Shown piece after piece: positions 21,595 to 32,164 of a stretch of DNA of 64,000 bases. A program made the translations under genes and the position numbers. The DNA comes from Plantago major (Eukaryota > Streptophyta > Magnoliopsida > Lamiales > Plantaginaceae), in assembly GCA_026545765.1 (NCBI GenBank), contig JAIFAC010000330.1:58389-122388 (forward strand). The letters are read 5' to 3'. A model generated the notes under the pieces. That model was not told where the DNA came from, made no database searches, and saw only the letters and a list, made by a program, of their open reading frames with translations. Position 1 is the first letter of the stretch. Each line of letters opens with the position of its first letter.

Positions 21595-23454
21595 CACCCC
21601 CAAAGCAGTTTCTTGCTCATCCTTGAGCAATGTAATAACGATAAATAAGAAGTGACTATGAAATGAGTAAAGAGCATAAACCGTGACATAGATAAGCAGC
21701 TAGTCTCTAGGATTTTATAATCCACTAACCCACTTAGTTTCAACTCAGACCTCTATGAATCCACAGCAAACAAATAACAAGTAAGCATTACTCACTACAA
21801 CCAGCGGTCACAAGTGTAACTCATTGTCCTTTAAGGTGTATTTTAAGATCATCACCTCGCGGCAATGCCATGCAATCCTGCTCCCACAAGTCAAGGCACA
21901 AATCAAAGTAGTACTTAGGTTAGCACGGTAAGTAAAGTAGGTAGGATAATATAGAGTAATAGTGGCTAAGAATCATCAAAAGATGAGTAAGGTAAAGTAA
22001 ACGTAACTTTAGGGGGACTTATCCTTTTCGGACACCGAGTTCCTTCTCTCAACTTCGTCTTCTTTCAATGATATTTCTCCATCTTCTCCTTCATCATCAT
22101 AAAAAACTTCATTGGTTGCTTTACGCATAAACTACTTGCTCCTTTATTTTTTTTATTTTTTTTCTTTTGACATACTATTTTTTGCAGTCGTTTATCGACT
22201 CGTATGTTTTTTTAGTTGGCCATCATTGGGCTCTTTTAGTTTCTACATTTTTTTGGTAGTGTCTGTTCTACCGAATTCCGCACGTTTGTGAGTGCTGGTT
22301 TGGTATACATACCATCAACCCTCATGGACATGTAGCTTTTTAGGGCCGCGCCGGTATTGGATAGTATCTGTAACATGCCCAACACGAAAACGGTGATCAC
22401 AATGACCGCAGATCCACTTCGAGACTTTTGTACCTTTGCATTTTTCGGTACTTTTATTTTTTATTTTTTGGAGCAAGAGCTAGTGATTTTGAGTACCAGT
22501 AATACAAAAGTAGGGCCAACAAGATTACCTTTCGATGATGTTCTTCTTCCACTTCTCCCCCAAACAATTTCTTGAACTTGGAGCAGGGTTTTCTTCTCTT
22601 CTTTCCCCCAAACCAATTCTAAATCATGGTCAATTCATGATTCTCCTCCATTTGTTGGAACTCATTGCTTTATTTCTTCGTTATAAGCTTGGCGGTGGAA
22701 TGCTGACACCGCTTATGTGCAGCATGTATAGGATATATATAGTGGAGTTTCATAAAGGCTCAAAAAGCTTTCAGAGGGGCTAGTGAAAGGTAAATATTTA
22801 TCTATAAGTAAAGGTTTCAAAACAGAGGTGAGTACACAAATCATATTTGTGCTGATAACATATAAAGACTCATGGGTAGCAGTGTTCACACCGTTATACA
22901 CACATGACTTTTATTGGTGCAGCCAGCACTCTCACTCGTCAAAGTAGCATGGGTCGGGGTAGGTCAGAGCATATATTCCATAAGCAGTGAAGCATGAATA
23001 CAAATCTACTGCGCCCATCTACTCATACTTTATACTAAGTACTCTTATCACAGATCTTTCTTATCTTCAAAAAGGCAAATAACACTATACGTAGCAGGTA
23101 AATGTAAATTTAGTTCTAGATGTAAATTGAAGCTGCAAATTAAGTGCGAATATTTAAAAGTTACCAAAGACCGAGTAATTTAGCAAGTAGCATTCAAATC
23201 AAATTCTCCCCCAAACCTAGTCAAGAGCAAGTAAAGAAGCTAGGAAAGTAAAGAAGAAAAAGAAAAGATACTTCCCATCGGCGTCGTGCTTCCATGGAGT
23301 AGTGCTTTATGAGGTAGATCCTCTAGGTGGTAGTACGTTACGTGAGTATTTCACTCCACCCCCCAGTTTATCTCGTTCATTTCATTCCTCCTCCGGAAGC
23401 TTACTGTTTAATATCTTGTTCATTTCATTCCTCATCCACAAACTAAGATATCTT
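21595..23454 (-). other. Non-coding 3' interior of minus-strand gypsy element
   Basis: On the minus strand it ends in GATGAGCAAGAAACTGC and the purine tract. Further purine runs of the form GGTTTGGGGGA lie on the minus strand at about 22553, 22600 and 23207. Bases 22271-22327 are the inverted relative of gypsy-D's interior at the copia-A insertion site. No convincing protein. The 5' border is unclear; it meets the third-ORF fragment near 23455. Confidence 0.65.
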
Positions 23455-23700
23455 GTGCACATCATCAGGTTTAATATAAGGACATGCATCAGATAGCTTC
23501 TTCCTCCTAGCTATATGTCTGATTTTGACTTCAAAGTCTAGCCATCTCTGGACATGTTCCTTTGGCATCATGTCATCTCTATTCTTTCTCCATGCCATCA
23601 TTTGCAAATAAATTGGTACTGGAAAGTCTCTATTTTGCAGTAGATTTTTCATAAACATCATCCAGTAACAATTTTTTGCATTTGTAAGTAGTAGAATCAA
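23455..23700 (-). pseudogene. Third-ORF C-terminal fragment of a SIRE-like element
   Basis: Minus-strand reading MAWRKNRDDMMPKEHVQRWL, then DFEVKIRHIARRKKLSDACP and YIKPDDV. This matches the copia-A segment beginning near 41168 (MAWRKDK, HIKAWLDFEV, LSDVCPYGKPDDV). About 80 residues remain. It lies opposite in strand to the pol fragment at 19598, so the two are either from different copies or rearranged. Confidence 0.8.
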
Positions 23701-23721
23701 TATCAGATTGCTGAGGAATAT

Positions 23722-24443
23722 TGATAGGAATATCTGTTTAGATTTTGATCAGCAAACCCTAATGACTTATCTTAGCTCAGAAAGGTAACTAGTACTCTTA
23801 GTTCACTTGAACATTGTAAAAGATGAAACTTACTGAGTATGTTAGTCTAGTATATCTTGTATAGGATGTTAGGTCTCAAATTGTCATTTTTATATCTATG
23901 AAGAAGACCAAGAAGCAAACATCCAACATGAAAAGCTCTAAGTATTGAAGATCAAGAGACTGCACAAGATGGCTGAAGACCAAGGAAAAAGGTCTCCTCG
24001 GATACCTTGGTTCAGATACCTTGAAGAAAATAAGTGTCTTTGGAAGACAAGTTTTTCAAGAGGTTTCTGACACCCAAAGGTTACTGAGACAGGAAGTGCA
24101 ATGCCTCCGATAGCTTGCATATTTCCATTGAGACTATAGGACAAAAGATAGTACAGTGAATTTATTACGCAGACAGAGATATCAGAGCAAAAGAGGAAAT
24201 CTCTTAAAAGAGACAATGCTCACTGCAGTACTATCATCAGATATCAATAGTTTGAATTTCAAGTGCCTAACGGATACTATTCAAACGACATGATTTTCAA
24301 ATATAAATATCACCACTTAGAATCTTTGAACATACACAACACCAAGAACACTGAATACACTTGCGAAATACAATCAAGCATACAAGTCTTCAAACCTACT
24401 TACTCTCATAAGCTTACTGTTGCGACTAAAGCTCTTTGATTCT
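23722..24443 (+). repeat. LTR-C, left part (copia LTR split by gypsy-D)
   Basis: Starts TGATAGGAATATCTG and follows the LTR of copia-A closely (TTAGATTTTGATCAGCAA, the AAGAAGACCAAGAAG block, and a TATA-like ATATAAATATC at 24300). It is interrupted at 24443; gattc (24439-24443) is the left target copy of gypsy-D. With its right part it is about 1.49 kb. The bases before 23722 are not a polypurine tract and no primer site follows 46646, so it is a solo or orphan LTR. Confidence 0.85.
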
Positions 24444-26015
24444 GATGAGTCAATTTTACATCCTCTCATTCGGTCTTTTTTACCGTCTTATTGCCATTCT
24501 CAAGTATATTTCTTATGTGTTTTATTAGTGTTTTGTTATGTTTTTGTATTTTTTGTGTTTTGTAGGTGTTCGATGAAAACGCATTAAAACAAGGCCTAAA
24601 CCAGTGCATTTAATGCATTAATGGAAGCATGGAAGTTTATGGACCTGAAAGGTGGTTGAAAAAGGAATTGATCGGTCGAAACGGAAGTGATTCGGAGTTC
24701 GGACGAAGATTTTAGATCCGTTCAAGTGAAAGCGCGGGAAATTCGAACTACGATGAAGCACTTTGGAATTTTGGCCATAACTTTTGCATATGAACTCCGA
24801 TTGACCTGATCGTACTGTCCACTCGTAGATAAGACCAAGAGCTATAACTTTGAAGAAGGAACCATCTCCAGATTCCGACGTTTAGAGGACCAAAAGGGCC
24901 TGGCAGACGCCATGGAGCTTTGGCGTACGCCAAACTCGTCCAGAACGAGTTGGCATGGACGCCACCCATTTTCGGCTCCTTTGGGCCGTTTAACCCATAA
25001 CGTGATTTTGAGCATTTTTCACTATATATAACCTATTTTCTTGATCATTTAGAAACAACTTCATTATTATTCTTCCCTTCTTATTGCTTTTCGACCTAGA
25101 ACCTTTCCAAGGCAATTACCTACGTATTATTGGTGGTAATTGAACCGTTTATCTTGTAATCCGAAGATTGACATTGATTGGGAGTTTATCTACATAGCTT
25201 TTCGCATCGATTCGTTTCAGTTCTTCAGTTCTACCTAGGGTTTGTGACAACAAAGTGTAAATTTGTATCAATCCATTCGAATCTTTATTTATTGCTTTAG
25301 ATTATGTTTGGAGCCTGTTTATATACAATATTGATTATGTCTTCGTATAATATGAGTAGCTAAGCACCCCGATTATGGGGTGGTGACTGATTCAATGCAT
25401 GCTAGCTAGGGTTCATGAGATTCGAAGTGCATCGGGTTTAGATTACTTGTGCTTTTTAGATTAATCGCATATCTTGCTATTCTGTTTGTCGAGCATGCCA
25501 GCAAAATCACTGTTAGATTAAGCATTTAATCAATACACCAAAATGTCTTTCGTCTTGCTTGATCTAATAGTTTAGATAGCAAACAATAATAGTAGGATTA
25601 GCTAGATTGATTGTAGCCTAGTGGAATTGACGACTCCACTAATGCTATTCGTTTTTTAACTCAAGATTGTGACAACTTGCGTAATCTATCCTGTGAATCG
25701 TATGTATCCTGCTAGCTAGCTTGTTTCACGTCACCGCTCCATAATTCTCCTTATTCATATCATTGTCGTTTAAATTAATTTGTTTTCTAGTTAGATTGCA
25801 TAAGTAGATAGATAATATAGAACAAATTCGCTGCCGAAGCAAACAACCCTTTTACTGCTTTTTTTACTGTAATTACTATTCGTAAACAAGACTCAGCTTA
25901 GTTAAGTCCTTCGAGACCGACCTCGGGGTTAACTCCACTACACTACAAGTTCTCGTAGTGTTGAGGATTAACTCTTGGCTTAAAACCAATTTAGAACTTT
26001 GATTTTGACACATCA
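24444..26015 (+). repeat. gypsy-D 5' LTR
   Basis: 1572 bases. Shows the palindromes TGGCGTACGCCA (24921-24932) and AACTCGT/ACGAGTT (24933-24951) about 70-100 bases before the TATA-like box ACTATATATAACC (25021-25033), and the CTTCGAGACCGACCTCGGGG block near the end. Closely similar to the 3' LTR over its length. Confidence 0.93.
25021..25033 (+). promoter_or_regulatory. TATA-like box of gypsy-D 5' LTR
   Basis: ACTATATATAACC is identical in the 3' LTR at 44881-44893 and sits just past the palindrome cluster, the expected U3/R boundary. Confidence 0.7.
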
Positions 26016-26021
26016 AGTTTT

Positions 26022-26039
26022 TGGCGCCGCTGCCGGGGA
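26022..26039 (+). other. gypsy-D primer binding site
   Basis: TGGCGCCGCTGCCGGGGA lies six bases after the LTR end. It is the Athila/Tat-type primer site, usually assigned to tRNA-Asp. Confidence 0.88.
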
Positions 26040-26148
26040 CTTAACTCCTTTGTTTAGTTTACGAATTTTAATTTACAGATGTATATATTAGTTAGTTTGT
26101 CTTTTCTTTTTTAGTTTAGTTTGTTTTTTAGAAACTACTTGGGTTTCT

Positions 26149-26502
26149 TTGTGTGTGCAGGAAAGTATGGATTACTTAGATAGAGACCGGTTCTGTAGAT
26201 TTCACCAGATTTCTGGAGAAACGCTTGATAGAACATGGTATAGATTTAAGGGGATGCAAAAGACATATCATGACCATGGATTAACACTAGGAGAGCTCTT
26301 GTGGTGTTTCTATAACGGTATAAATTCTTGTTGTCAAAAAATGGTGGACAGAGCCGCTGGTGGGTCAATGCTAGATTCGACCCCTACAAAATTTGAGGGT
26401 GCGATCGAGGAATTGGCTGCATTGATCATAGAATATAGGGAATTTTATGGAGAAGAATCTGGAAATGGGATGACAAAGAGAAGGAGAAATCTGACTCTGT
26501 AG
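26149..26502 (+). pseudogene. gag: gypsy-D gag fragment
   Basis: The open frame reads MDYLDRDRFCRFHQISGETL and continues DRTWYRFKGMQKTYHDHGLT, LGELLWCFYNGINSCCQKMV and DRAAGGSML. This is the core of the retrotransposon gag domain of Athila/Tat-like elements (E-x-L-x-x-x-W-x-R-F, FYNG, D-x-A-A-G-G). The first ATG in the frame is at 26149; the gag-like part starts near 26167. It stops at 26500, and related acidic text continues in another frame to about 26700, so a frameshift is likely. Zinc knuckle and pol are missing. Confidence 0.8.
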
Positions 26503-27731
26503 TTGAACCGGATTCGGACACCACTACCAACGCTACCACTATAACCGTAGAAGAAATTCTTGTCTCAGTTGAAGGAGTTTGCGAGAGTTTAGACAATCCG
26601 CCAGTCGTGGAGGATGAGAATTCCACCGAAGCAACCGACGAGGAAACTGAACCACCCGTTTCCAACTATTGGAGATGGAGCAGACACCTGATATCACCCA
26701 GATGACACCAACGGATTGACTTTCCATTCCCCTACCATACAGTAATTCACACATACTAGCCCCAGCTCACACACGAGACTGGCCAGGGAGTTTCGACCCT
26801 ATTTATCGCTTTTATTTTTCCCATTGATTTTCCTTGTTTTATTTTAGTTGTTGATTTATCTAATGTTAGTTTGCAGAGAGTCATAGGAAACAGGAGGAGA
26901 GGAGCTAAACATGGGCGCCAAATCGTCAATCTTGGCGGGAAGGATGCAAGGGATTCGTTCTCGTTTGATAATGGATAGCAGCAACCACGCGTTTCAGGGA
27001 AGTACACTTTCAGCATTCTTTCTTTCTAGACTATTCGCTGGGGACCATCTCTAGTCTAGGTTTGGGGAGGGAGATAGCTTTCGTTTACTTATCCTTATAT
27101 GTGTGTGTGTGTGTGTGTGTGTCGGTGTGTTTTTCTTTTCCTATGTTAGTGTGTGTGTGTGTGTGATTTTCTGTTGAGTCTAAGTCTGTCTCCCAAGTCG
27201 AGCGTCTATTGCATGTAGTAAACCTGTTTAATGCTTGAGTTTTGATTGATTTCTGATTACTAGCAGTTGGCATGTATAAATTCGTTAAGTTCGTTTCTCC
27301 TTTAAATAGAAAGTTTGTTCTAATTCTGTAGTCGAAAAGCCTGTGAGTAAACCTTAGCCGATGAAAAAATATTGTACCGACGCCTGTGAGATTTAATTCG
27401 GGAAGTGCAAACTCCCTTGTTTGCGCGTCATCATTCTCATGTGTACTGTGTGAAAGTTAAGTATGACGAACGACATGTTTCCCATTCTTATTTGCTTATG
27501 CCAAACCTGTTCCAAGAACAGGTTTGGGGAGGAGGTTTATGCATATTGTATGTGTTGATAAAGACTATAATATTCAGGTTTTTCGTTCTCTCAAAAAATA
27601 AAATAAGTCTCGGAGTGGATCTATGGTACTAGTTACCACTGTTAGTCGTGTTGGGCACGTTTCAGATACTACCTATATACCGGCGTGGACCTTAAAAGCT
27701 ATATGATCGTGAGGGTTGATGGCGTGTATAG
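26503..27731 (+). other. gypsy-D interior, mostly non-coding
   Basis: About 200 bases of frameshifted acidic gag tail come first. Then follow non-coding DNA with two purine-rich GGTTTGGGGAGG runs (about 27059 and 27521) and TG microsatellites at 27099-27122 and 27149-27165. The final bases GTGAGGGTTGATGGCGTGTATA lead to the copia-A insertion at 27732; tatag (27727-27731) is its left target copy. Confidence 0.7.
27099..27165. repeat. (TG)n microsatellites
   Basis: Two TG runs of about 24 and 17 bases separated by about 26 bases. Confidence 0.95.
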
Positions 27732-28448
27732 TGTTAGGAATATCTATTTAGATTTTGATCAGCAACCTAATGACTTATCTTAGCTCAGAAAGGTGATTAG
27801 TACTCTTAGTTCACTTGAACACTGTAAAAGAGGAAACTCACTAAGTATGATAGTCTAGCAAATCTTGTATAGGATATTAGGTCTCGAAATGTAATTTTTA
27901 TTTTCTGAAGAAGACCAAGAAGAAGGCATCCATCAGGAAAAGTTCAACGGATTTGAAGATTTGAAGACTGCACAAGATTGCTGAAGACAAAGGTTTTTTT
28001 CAGATACCTATGTCCAGATATCTTGAAGCAACAAGTGTTTCGAAACACAATTGTTGCAAAAGATATTTGAGAATAAAAGGTTTCTGAGACGAGGAAAGTG
28101 CCCATAGATATCTACACTCAGATACCTTGGACATAAAATATGTTTCTGAAAAAAAATATATTATAACAAAGTTGTTTCAACAAGTGGTATCTGGAGTTGT
28201 CATAATCTAACATGCAAAGCTTCAGAAAACTCTGATAGAATAAGTTCTCTAATACAATGCATAGTTCCGTTGGCACTACAGGACAAAGTATAGTATAGTG
28301 CATTAAATGCGCGAACAGAAATGTCTAAACAAAAACGGTAGCTTCTGAAAAAAAAAGACAAACCTGCTACAGTACTATACTCAGATATCAATAGTTTGAA
28401 TTTGATTTAAGCCTAACGGATACTATTCAAACGGTACTCAAATTCATC

Positions 28449-28459
28449 TATAAATATCA
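28449..28459 (+). promoter_or_regulatory. TATA-like box of copia-A 5' LTR
   Basis: CTATAAATATC is conserved in the copia-A 3' LTR (about 42712) and copia-B 5' LTR (about 47713); LTR-C has ATATAAATATC (24300). Confidence 0.75.
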
Positions 28460-28982
28460 ACACTTAGACTGCTTGAGAACACACACACTGAAAAACACAG
28501 AACTTATACTCTCACAAGTTCTCTCAAGCTTACTACTTACCTTCAAGCTTTCTGTTGCGACCAAAGCTCTTGATTCTAAGTAGCACCAAAGTTCTAAGTG
28601 TCCTGATCCTTAACGAGCATTGTTATTTGTGAAAGAGTTTAACTAAGATTTCATATCTGACACGAATTCTTAAGATATCATGAGCGGAAACAACATCTTT
28701 ATTACTAGAAATTGTCTGCATGCTAAACAACTAGAAGTGTGGCTTCAAAAAAAAAGTAACCAGTAAACACAAATTTATTAGAGCAATCGAAGCAACTGCA
28801 AGAAAAAAAATAAGGTTTCATTCTCTTGAACACTTACCATAGACTTGGGTCAGTAGAGAACAAGATACCATACATTGCAAAGTGTATTAAGTATACTTGA
28901 TTCACAGAGCTATCTGAATAACTGAACAAGTTATTAAAGAAGCTCACCTGACAATTTACCTTAACCAACACCTTAAACGGCA

Positions 28983-29161
28983 TGGAGTACAGGAAGTACT
29001 TAGTTCGGGAAACTAAGGAATAACTCCAAGGTTATTGAGCACAGGAATTACTTAGTTTGGGAAACTAAGGAACAACTCAAAAGGTTTCTGAGTACAGGAA
29101 GTACTTGGCTGTGAAAGCCGGGGAATAACTCAAGCGAGACACTTGGTTGGGAACCTAGTGT
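28983..29161 (+). repeat. Tandem hairpin repeats in copia-A U5/leader
   Basis: Three ~55-base units beginning GAGTACAGGAAGTACTT or similar, then a fourth related hairpin. The hairpins are 28999-29017 (7-bp stem), 29051-29069 (CTTAGTTT/AAACTAAG, loop GGG), 29104-29122 (GGCT/AGCC core with wobbles) and 29139-29161 (10-bp stem with one mismatch, loop GGG). They lie about 500-700 bases after the TATA-like box and before the primer site, so in the RNA leader. Confidence 0.85.
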
Positions 29162-29513
29162 ATTTAGGAATCAAGAGAAGATATCTGTAAGGTTACCTCA
29201 TTTATCTGTCTTAGTGGATTCTAGGTCTGAAAAAGGCCGAAGTGGATTAGTTGAAGGATTACGCCACCTTCAGATACCACTATAAAAGACTTGTGTTATT
29301 TACTTTTTGCAGTTTATTACTTGCTTTACTTATCTTGCAAAGTACTTACACTCATCTTACTGAGCACGTGCACTTATCACAGAAAAGTCTTCCGCTCTCT
29401 GAAATTAAGTATCAGATATCTGAGAAACTGTGTTTATCGAAAAAAAATTTAAAAGACTATTCACCCCCCCCCCCCCTCTAGTCTTTTACTTTGCCGTTAT
29501 CTGGACCAACAAG

Positions 29514-29525
29514 TGGTATCAGAGC
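29514..29525 (+). other. copia-A primer binding site
   Basis: TGGTATCAGAGC, an exact tRNA-Met type site two bases after the LTR end. Confidence 0.95.
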
Positions 29526-29629
29526 AAGAGGTTCCCAAGACTTCTGCACTGAACCTAGATCCCAGATAAGTGCCCACTAACTGCTTTTCACCTACACTTG
29601 ATTTGTTTGTTTAGTGTGTTTGCAGCAGG

Positions 29630-32146
29630 ATATCTTTAAGTGATGACCCAATTCTCAAGCCAGAGAATTATGAAAAATGGAAGAACAACATGATGCTCCA
29701 CCTAGAAGCCATCAATGACGAAATGATCGAAGTAATAAAGAATGGCCCAATAGTCATTCAACAACTCAAGCAAGTCATAGAGGTTTCTAATGATAGAGAC
29801 AGAGAACAAAGCGATGGGTCTTCATAGATAGATGTGCCAACCAGTGGGAAACCTGCCAGTCAAGTTATTTACGAACCAAAGCCCAGAGAGCTCTGGAGAT
29901 CGGAAGATGCTAAGAGAAATCGACTGGATGGTCAGGTTCGTAATATCATCATACGTTCTACTCCAGAGCACATACAGTGTAAACTGTGGGGTGCAAAAAC
30001 GGCGAAAGTGGCCATGCAATTGATTGAAGAAATCGGTGCCAGCACTGAGAAAACAAAGGAAAATAAGTTCGAAGTTTTGAAGCTCAAATTCCAAAACTTT
30101 AAACAAGGTCCCACAGAGACTCTTGAAGAACTAGATTTCCGGGTTACAACACTTATGAGTGACATGGCTGTACTTGGTGAGAGTAATAGATATACCCAGT
30201 CAGAAAAGATTAAGACCATTGTGAGAAGTCTAAATCATAACTGGGAACACACAATGTTTTTCTACTTTAACCAAGGAATGCCAGATATCACTCATGTGGA
30301 ACTTTTCTCACCTCACTTTATTGACTATGAGACAACTCAGAGAGAACAAACAACTGAGAAGTTGCAGAATGTTGCTCTAGTTGCTCAAGGAACTTCTAAA
30401 AAGAAGAAAGGCAAGGAGGTGACTGAGGATGCTCTTGTTGTAAAGCAAATGGAAAAATATGTCAGTCGAGAAATTGAGAGAAGAAAAGCCAAAGAGAAGC
30501 TGAAAAAGCATCTAGGCTCAAACTACCACCAGTACAAAAATATGCAAAGCTCGCTGAACAAGTCGGCTCAGAAAGCATCAAGTACTGAGGAAGCAGAAAT
30601 CGGAAACGATATCTGTTTCTATTGTCAGAAACCTGGTCATTTCAAGAAGGATTGCCCTTCCTTCAACAAACTAAAGACAGGTGACAAGAAACACAGAAGA
30701 ATCTTCAAAAGAAGTCAGAGAGCTATGCTCACTGAAGAAAGGAAAAAGATTCAAATCCAACTGGATGCTCTAGATATAGAATCTGATTCAGAGGATGAGG
30801 ATTCAGATGAATCCACACTGCCTTCCCCAGAAATGTGCGGTATCTCTCATGAAGTAATTGACTTTGGTCAAAAGAAGAAAGAAGTGTGTGGAATGGCTGA
30901 AGAAATCTTTCCAGATATCTTCAACATTGAACCTTTTGTAATGGCTGATGAGGTAACACATACTTCCTGTTATACTTATGAAAGTGATGAAGAGGGAATC
31001 AAAGATCTGGAAAAACTCAAAAGAGAATTCGATCTCTACGAAAGAGAATTTCTATTGGTCTGAGCTAGAGCCGAAAACCTTGAAGAAGAAAAGAATTCTC
31101 TTGTAAATGAAAATTTTAAAATAATCAAGATATCTGAGAAAAAGGATGCTGAAAATGCATTTCCCAAGGCTCAGATATCTGAGACCGAAAAGTCACATAA
31201 AGTAGCAATGGCCAATCTTCAAAAGAAAAGTGAAGATCTTCTTTCTCAGAATAAGGTACTCAAAAAGAAAGAACTATCTTTTCAATCTTATGCCAAAGCT
31301 AGTGACAATCTTACTGAAGTACAATCTTATTTAAGAGATCCTTCAGAAAAGAGAGGACTTGGGATGGACACACACACAGATAGTTCCACCACTCTAAATA
31401 AGGGTAATGAAGGACTAACATTCGTCAGTGCTCAGCAAGGTGATTCCCAAACAATCTACAGTATCGGTCAGAAAGCTAAGATTGTTGACAAAGGAAAGGC
31501 AATTGCGACCAAGCCTTTGTGGGAAAAACAAGTCCAAAGGAAAACTGTGGGAAATGTCTCTGAAAAGAAACATAACACTGAGAAGTGTAATCACCCAAAG
31601 TGCTATGTCTCTCAAAAAGGAAAAATTGCAGGAGCTGACAAATTTTCCTATGTCACGTTTTCTGGAAAGAAAATTGATCATCCAGAGACTAGCAAAGCTG
31701 CTGAGAAGAGATCTCAGACAGCATCAGGTGCTCGGAATGGTATTGGGTATAAAGCCATCGGGAAACAACTTGCTCGTGAATACAAACAAGAGCAAGAACG
31801 ATGGTTAAAGGCTAGAATTGCTCACATCAATTATCAGAAGTGGAAGATAACTCAAGCCACTGAAAATCTCAATGCCAGGGCTAGAAGAAATCTGGCTAGG
31901 AAAGCTAAGTTTGCTGGGAAGCAGACTCAGAAACCTGATAGGTATCTGAAAGCACCAAATGGAGCACCAAGGAACACACCAAGGAAGAAAATAGTTCTTA
32001 GCAACAATGATACTAATCATTTAACTAGGATTCCTCCTTATGTTCCAGTTAGACAAAAGAATGTTCCTAAGAAATTCATTTAAAAATGGATTCCTACTAG
32101 AAGATTCTTTAGTGCAGATGGTTCCATTGTTGGTATGAGAACCTAA
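29630..32146 (+). pseudogene. gag: copia-A gag with coiled-coil extension
   Basis: Capsid/nucleocapsid precursor. The start codon is lost: ATA at 29630 stands where copia-B has ATG (48770). One frame runs through, interrupted by TAG 29825, TGA 31061 (CGA in copia-B) and TAA 32081 (CAA in copia-B), ending at TAA 32144, which copia-B shares (51233). Order: gag opening DDPILKPENYEKWKNNMMLH; capsid region with FNQGMPDITHVEL; Lys/Glu-rich part; zinc knuckle CFYCQKPGHFKKDC (30614-30655); acidic stretch; long Glu/Lys coiled coil (about 31060-31320); basic tail (RARRNLARKAKFAG). The C-terminal extension of about 350 residues beyond the usual gag end is unusual. Confidence 0.88.
30614..30655 (+). other. 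CCHC zinc knuckle of copia-A gag
   Basis: CFYCQKPGHFKKDC fits CX2CX4HX4C, the RNA-binding nucleocapsid motif. Confidence 0.95.
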
Positions 32147-32164
32147 TCTCCTGTTTCCTGTTTT

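Larger units (their letters stand above)
27732..29511 (+). repeat. copia-A 5' LTR
   Basis: 1780 bases, TGTTAGG to CCAACA. It carries a TATA-like CTATAAATATC (about 28449), a row of hairpin repeats (28983-29161), and a run of 14 C near 29463-29476. The primer site follows two bases after its end. Confidence 0.93.

Noticed and set aside
23443-23700. Minus-strand 85-codon frame as a host gene
   Set aside because: It matches the copia-A third-ORF C-terminal domain and is a relic.
26756-27016. 86-codon minus-strand frame in gypsy-D interior
   Set aside because: No family resemblance; the interior is on the plus strand and non-coding here.
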